DNA of 64,000 nt from Carnegiea gigantea (Eukaryota; Streptophyta; Magnoliopsida; Caryophyllales; Cactaceae), in NCBI GenBank assembly GCA_029747015.1, contig JAKOGI010002461.1:44167-108166 (forward strand), in the 5' to 3' direction. The position numbers and the translations under genes are program-made. Below, one piece after another: positions 58,618 to 64,000 of the stretch. The notes beneath the pieces are model-generated. The model saw only the letters and a program-made list of their open reading frames with translations, was not told the DNA's origin and made no database searches. Numbering within the stretch: position 1 is the stretch's first letter; the number at the start of each line of letters is the position of its first letter.

Positions 58618-59631
58618 AGAAATATTAGACTCGACCTAAAACTTACCCTTCTTTTTCTTATAAAATCATGCATATTTATGATATTCATACTAGGTCAGGG
58701 CTTGCTTAAGAAAAACAATGTTATTGAATCAATTAGTCTCTCCTTCAATAAGTAAATACCTGCTAGACATCCAACTATCCTGAGAGAGTTTATTCATCAA
58801 ACTCACAACATTTTTATAATGAAGTAATAAGATCAATAATTGCCCATTTCTTTTTTGATTATGCATATACCAATCAAGAGGTCGAGAAAGAATTTAAGAT
58901 GAAAAAATTTGGGCATGGTCTGGCTATAGAGACAATTGAACTAGGTAGAATAGCTTCATTAAATTTTGTCCTAAACTTGCCTTGTATTTATTTTCCTCTT
59001 CTTCTTTTGTTCAAACTCTACTTGCGCACATATTCGAGGCCCATATAGGGTCTTAGAAATTAAACACTCCCTGTCTCCCACTCACCCGAATAGAGGTGCT
59101 GGAGCAAATAATTCATTCTCATCTTATTATTTCTTCATTTTATTGGCTCACTAGTATGGGAAGCAAGCTTTCCAGTGGCAGTATTGCCTCAAAGGGTAGC
59201 ACCCAGTAGCGCATGCCTCAAAGGAGTACTTGTCATTCCCAACTTTGACTCTCTCTTTTTCTTTCTTTCTTTGTATAAAAATAGACAAGTAAAATCACAA
59301 TTTTAATGAATTATTCAACTAATTCAATAGTCTAGGAGATGGGCCAGATCATTTGATTACCTTTGAATCGGATATATTACATGACCAAATAAGATGGATA
59401 ATCAAGAGAGTTACTCATTAAAAAGATGTATAAGGATCAACTCAAACTTCTCTAAAGGATAACTATTATGCCTAGAAGTCTTCACTTATGAAAGAATAAA
59501 CTGCAAAATAGCTAATAAAACAAAATTGTTTTCTAAACAAGCAAGCGTAGTATAAACTCACATCATGCATTATTTATAAGAAAAGAATTTTTTTTTTAGA
59601 ATAAAAACTGCAGGAATTAAATGCAGGATGC
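58618..59631 (-). other. element E 3' noncoding region
   Basis: Noncoding. It contains, on the minus strand at 59161-59240, the module ctttgaggcatgcgctac shared with B and D. Confidence 0.65.
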
Positions 59632-59664
59632 ACCCCCCCACACTTAATTCATGCATTGTCCCTA
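59632..59664 (-). other. internal polypurine motif, element E
   Basis: On the minus strand attagggacaatgcatgaat then taagtgtgggggggtgc, about 1 kb before the true tract. Confidence 0.65.
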
Positions 59665-59731
59665 ATGCATGCAAACAGATAGAAATAATGAAAAATAAAA
59701 GCAAAATTAAATAGGTACTTCCCTAAAAACG

Positions 59732-59747
59732 TTGGGTTGCCTCCCAA
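59732..59747. other. inverted repeat after protease (ttggg/cccaa)
   Basis: ttgggttgcctcccaa is a 5-bp inverted repeat with a 6-nt loop, 34 bp after the protease stop. I know a gggaggcaacccaa motif from the same place in Athila-type elements. Confidence 0.6.
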
Positions 59748-59780
59748 CCAGCGCCTTTGTTTATAGTCGTTGGCTTGACT

Positions 59781-60821
59781 TCATGAAGCTCCTGGATCCT
59801 CTAGTTGGATCTCTTCCAATAATTCAGCATTAATCTGGTAACACACTTTTTGAAGCTCAGCATTATCAAGACTCTTAGTAAGCACAGTCAAAAATTCATC
59901 TTTGTTGGATAAATCATGAATATTTTGGGGCAACTCATCAATAACATCAAGTGCATATACGTAATTCGCATTAGCAGGGTATCTTATGGCATCAAAAATA
60001 TTAAATTTAACCACTTCACCATCAAATTCCATAGTTAATGTTCCTTCATGCACATCAATTTTAGTCCTAGCTGTTTTTAAAAATGGCGTGCCAAGTAAGA
60101 TGGAAATATCATGACATGCATCACCCATGTTCATCACATAAAAATCAGCAGGAAAACCAAGTTCATTCACTTGGACTAGGACACCCTCTAATAGCCCATC
60201 TGGGTAAGTACAGCTCCTATCAGCCAACTGAAGCATTACGCCAGTTTTCTTTAATTCTCCTAGGTTTAGTTTGTCATAAACAGACCTAGGCATAACTTTA
60301 ATGGAGGCACCCAAATCAAGCATAGCTTTATCAAAGCAAATGTTTCCTATTTTGCAAGGAACAGAAAACACACCAGGATCTTGACACTTAGGGGAGAGTT
60401 TTCTTTGAAAAACAGCAGACACATTTTCCCCTACACTTATCATCTCATTACCAATGAGCTTCCTTTTGGTAGTGCATAATTCTTTTAAGAACTTAGCATA
60501 CCGAGGCACCTGTTTAATGGCATCAAGGAGAGGTATGTTAATTTCTACCTTCCTTAATGTCTCTAAGATCTCTTGGTTAGCCTCACTTACCTTAGATGCA
60601 AGGCTTTTAAATCTACTAGAGAAAGGTGGGATTGGCTTGTAAGGTTCTCTTTTCTTTTCTCCTAATTCCTTAGTAGTTTGATTAGACTCTGTATCTAATT
60701 CTGGTTCAGCCCTTTTAATTTCTTCATCAAGTTCTAATTCTCTACTTTTCTTAGGTTCTTTTAACTCTTTTCCATTCCTAAGTGTTATGGCACTAACATT
60801 CTCCTTAGGGTTAGAGTAAGG
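59781..60821 (-). pseudogene. Athila-type aspartic protease (open), part of broken gag-pro
   Basis: The frame is open for 347 codons from 60821; the first ATG is at 60509. Upstream of it lie ITLRNGKELKEPKK and a PPFSSRFKSL, EVNIPLLDAIK-type segment. After the ATG come RYAKFLKELCTTKRKLIGNE, SAVFQRKLSPKCQDPGVFSV and the catalytic LDLGAS (Asp65 of the 242-residue part, DTGA class with Thr changed to Leu, as in many Athila proteases), then LADRSCTYPDGLLEGVLVQV and ILLGTPFLKTARTKI. These match the Athila protease closely. It would process gag. It stops at ...LEEIQLEDPGAS, just before the place where RT normally follows. Stops near 60823-60830 separate it from gag, so it is not translatable as one polyprotein. 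Confidence 0.88.
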
Positions 60822-60830
60822 CTAAGATGG

Positions 60831-62052
60831 TCACCTATTTTGCATTTGAGCCTGCAGGTTGCTAACTATGATATCAGTTGCAGTCTGTTTCTCTTGAACC
60901 TGCTTAAGAGTTGTCTCCAAAATTTGGAACCTATCATGCATCTTCTTGAGGACTTGTTCCAGTAGAAAGTTGGTCCTATCCTGGTTAGAAGGTTGATGAG
61001 AGGGTTGGTCAATACCAGGTGGATTAGGCTTAGGGCCATACCTAAGGTTAAGGTGGTCTCTCCATCCTTCATTATAAGTATTCGAATAGGGATCATACCT
61101 CCTTTGATTTTGGTTAGAGTAAAGAGCATTAACATTACCTTCTTGTAGAGTGGGACATGTATTAGTAAAATGCCCGTCTAGACAACAAATACCACATATT
61201 ACTGCTTTTGAAATCCCCCAGTAACAATCTTATTTAACATAGCAGTAATATCAGATAACTGATTCTCTAGAGATGAACTAGAACCTATCTCATTTACCCT
61301 TTTGACTTGTGAGTCCCTAGTACCAAATTGCTGAGTATTTTGGGCCATTAAATTAAATAGATTTCTAGCGTCAGCTGGGATTTTATTAACCAGAGCCCCC
61401 CACTAGCAGCATCAACCATATTGCGGTCCATAGGAAGTAAACCCTCATAAAAATATTGAATCAATAGTTGTTCAGTTATTTGATGTTGGGGGCAACTGAC
61501 ACATAACTTATTAAATCTTTCCCAGTACTCACAAAAAGTTTCCCCATTCATTTGTTTGATTCCACATATATCTTTCCTAATAGATCCAATACGGGATGCA
61601 GGGAAAAACTTTTCTAGAAACGATTTATGCAATGCAGTCCATGTAGAAAAAGATCCAGCAGGCATATAATATAACCAGTCCTTAGCATTACCAAGCAAAG
61701 AAAAAGAAAAGGCCCTTAGTCTAATTTGATCCTCAGGAATTCCTTCAGGTACCATAGCAGAACAGGTAATGAGGAATTCACTAATATGTCTATAAAGGTC
61801 CTCTCCAGCTAACCCATGAAACTTGGGTAATAAATTAATAAATCCTGAGTTTAATTTCAAAGGTTTATCTAAAACAGCATAAGTGATGGACATTGGTTGG
61901 GTTTCTAAGTTAGGGGCAGCAAATTCTTGAAGAGTAGACATGCTTACCTCTTTAATCCTAAAACTTACTGGGTTAGGCTGACTCTCTTTGTTTTCAGTTT
62001 TCAATGCTTGTTCCTTGTTCTCTCCAATTTCCTTACCAGTCCTTAATTTCAT
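60831..62052 (-). pseudogene. Athila-type gag with zinc knuckle, two frameshifts
   Basis: The start MKLRTGKEIGE at 62052 fits the usual MKTRSGKE opening; the open frame extends upstream to 62142 without homology. The core reads FHGLAGEDLYRHISEFLITC, LRAFSFSLLGNAKDWLYYMP, WTALHKSFLEKFFPASRI, CEYWERFNKLCVSCPQHQI and YFYEGLLPMDRNMVDAASGG. A frameshift near 61400 moves the frame to ARNLFNLMAQNTQQFGTRDS and LENQLSDITAMLNKIVTGGF; a second near 61205 gives a complete knuckle, CGICCLDGHFTNTCPTLQEG (61155-61196), then a Pro/Asn-rich region and a coiled coil (LEQVLKKMHDRFQILETTLK). It is nearly complete, so only a few mutations separate it from an intact gag. Confidence 0.88.
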
Positions 62053-62177
62053 ACACTTCGGGAAATCTAAAAAAAATATATATAAATAAATTAATAGGTT
62101 TAGAATACTAGAATTAAAACAAAAAAAAATAAAAAGTAGCAAATCAAATAGAAGTAAACTAGCAATTTAATTTTCTT

Positions 62178-62195
62178 TCCCCGGCAACGGCGCCA
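62178..62195 (-). other. element E primer binding site, perfect tRNA-Asp match
   Basis: On the minus strand tggcgccgttgccgggga matches the tRNA-Asp complement at all 18 bases, 5 bp from the LTR. Confidence 0.95.
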
Positions 62196-62200
62196 AAATT

Positions 62201-64000
62201 TGTAAAACTTGTCGAGAGCTATAGATTTAACCACTACTTCGGTTATCAAAATACTTTTTATAGCATAGGAAAGTAGGGATCGATCCACGAGGAAAGATTG
62301 TTGTAAAGAGGCTAGCTTAATCCTAAATGATTTCACTAATCTAATTTAATAGGTTTAATCTTAATAATTCTAGAATAATTAAAATCTAATGGATAAAAAT
62401 CTGGAAAAATGCCCAATGATGCTCCTAAATATTCTAGATCATATTCTGGAAATAAAATAGTAAAAATATTCCCTAAATAATTTAGAAATATAAAATCAGA
62501 ATAATAACTGAAATTCTAATTAAAATTCAAAACAGCAATTAATAATCAGAGAAATAAATATTAAAATTATCAAACAGTAGCCTAAAATATTATACTTCAG
62601 GTATACGACCTTATAAACTCTAAATTGTATCTACTTTATTTCAGAAAAATCAGATTAGAAAATTAGCATAGAATATTCAGCAGAATAATAAATCTAAATT
62701 AGAAATAAAATAATCAGCATAAATATAAATACGAAAATAATCAAGAAAATTACCCTAATTCTAGGACACAATTTTCTGGACTTAACAATACCTAATAGTC
62801 GTGAATTAAAATTAAAAACTCGAAATTTTCAGAATTAATCACCTAAAAACCTGCACATATCACTTTCACAAAATAATTCTGAAAAATTATCAAATAACTT
62901 CCAAAAATCACAAACTTAAATATGGGCAGACTAGGACACTCTATAAACCCTATGAACTTATAAAAATCGAAAAAGAACAAGAATAACTATTTTTAGTCTA
63001 ATTTCTAAGAAACCGGTAATTAGATACTAAAACTGAATATAAATCAATCTAAAATTATAACCACTCTAGAAATCAAAATCTAAGCTATCTAAAATTACCT
63101 AGACACTCCTAAAAGACTATAATTTTGGGGGGGGGGTCGATTGAAATTATATTGAAGCTAATAAAAATAAAACAAAAATTAACAAACTAATCAAATTAAC
63201 TTTAAAAAATAAATAATGATCAAAAGTTGTCAAACTTATGAAGAATACTTAGTATAATCTCAATCCACCATGCAAATTAATATTTATCATCAACACACAA
63301 GTTAATTTCATTCATGAGTTAAACTGTAGAAGACATCTACCAGCGGTTCTTCTCCATTTTTTCTTAGATTCTAGTTTACTTAGGTCCAACCCTAATATAA
63401 ACCCTACTAGTTTTGATAACCCTCACACCAGCGCAAGAATTTAATCAAACTAGAGCATTAAGAATTAGAAAAATATCATTTAACACTTTGTAACTAATTT
63501 ACCAGCAAATCGATTTAACAAAGATCTAAAGCAATTACCTAATTAAAAGAGATGGGTTTGAGCCATCCATGATTAATTAGGGGGATACCTAAGCCTAAAA
63601 GATTATAACTTTTACGTATTATAATCTTCTAAACTATCAATCGAAATTGTATTTAATCAACTAGTATGCATTCTAATCGATTAAACACAAATTTCATAAA
63701 CGATAAACGCTAATCACTAAAGAATCATGAATATAAATCAACTCGGCATTAAAGCACAAAACTTATTTCAAAATAATTAATTTAGCATGGCTTCAAGAAG
63801 ATTATACTAAGCATAGAAAAATTACTCACACATATTAAAAATAAAATTACACAATTCATCCAAGTACTTCATGTTTAATAAATAACTAAACACAAAATAA
63901 AAAAAACAAAGCAAAAATAAAAAGAAACAAGAACATTACTACTTTGCTTGGTGGAAGATGATGATGTTGTTAGAAGATGATGATGAATGGTGATGAAAGG
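62201..64000 (-). repeat. element E 5' LTR, incomplete
   Basis: It pairs with 56257 onward for the whole 1.8 kb to the window edge, with only occasional substitutions and short indels. About 0.5 kb should remain outside. Confidence 0.95.

Larger units (their letters stand above)
56257..64000 (-). mobile_element. element E: Athila-like gag-protease-only LTR element, partial
   Basis: 3' LTR 56257-58579, polypurine tract, protease, gag, perfect tRNA-Asp primer site and 5' LTR from 62201, which runs past 64000. The internal region is 3.6 kb and ends coding after protease; RT, RNase H and integrase are absent, with no sign of a nested insertion. The two LTRs are nearly identical over 1.8 kb. It is inserted in the 3' LTR of D, so it is the youngest layer at this end. 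The TSD cannot be checked because the right end is outside. Confidence 0.9.

Overview
This is a plant nuclear window, and it is almost entirely a pile of nested, mostly decayed LTR retrotransposons. I found no convincing host gene, no tRNA or rRNA gene and no CRISPR array. The plant assignment rests on angiosperm retrotransposon lineages (SIRE-type and other Copia; Tat-, Athila- and Tekay/Del-type Ty3), tRNA-Asp and initiator-tRNA-Met primer sites, and a small fragment of plastid atpI. The sequence is AT-rich, and a 100-N gap sits inside a TA/CA microsatellite. The species cannot be named from this.

Layout. 1-3.5 kb: unassigned DNA with an atpI-like plastid relic, then the 5' LTR and primer site of a plus-strand SIRE-type Copia relic, whose gag and integrase debris resumes at 9.2-12.5 kb. 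Element A (3651-9205, TSD gatat) is inserted in that gag. 13.9-35.3 kb: a decayed plus-strand Tat-type Ty3 element (gag, protease, RT, RNase H, integrase). It is split by a 4.8-kb Tekay/Del-like solo LTR (17137-21958) and by element B (22687-33409). Element B is itself split by minus-strand element C (about 25840-30998). 37637-45187: a complete but dead minus-strand Copia element with a perfect ttttc TSD. 45.2-50.2 kb: unassigned DNA with TA microsatellites and a 43/34-bp minisatellite. 50190 onward: element D, whose 3' LTR is interrupted at 56257 by minus-strand element E, which runs off the window.

The most interesting content is the set A, B, C and D. These are LTR elements with tRNA-Asp-type primer sites and unlike LTRs. 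In place of gag-pol they carry one reading frame: the C-terminal half of an Athila-like gag domain, a C-X2-C-X4-H-X4-C zinc knuckle and a long acidic tail with repeated EYESFS-like motifs. No protease, RT or integrase was found. They also share noncoding modules: an A-rich leader, a 6-bp-stem/9-nt-loop hairpin after the ORF, an internal copy of the polypurine-tract motif and a conserved U5 motif. In B, C and D a conserved gag tryptophan codon is TGA. Element E is a different reduced form (gag plus protease only), has a perfect tRNA-Asp primer site and is the youngest insertion. None of these can move alone; RT and integrase would have to come from an autonomous relative outside the window.
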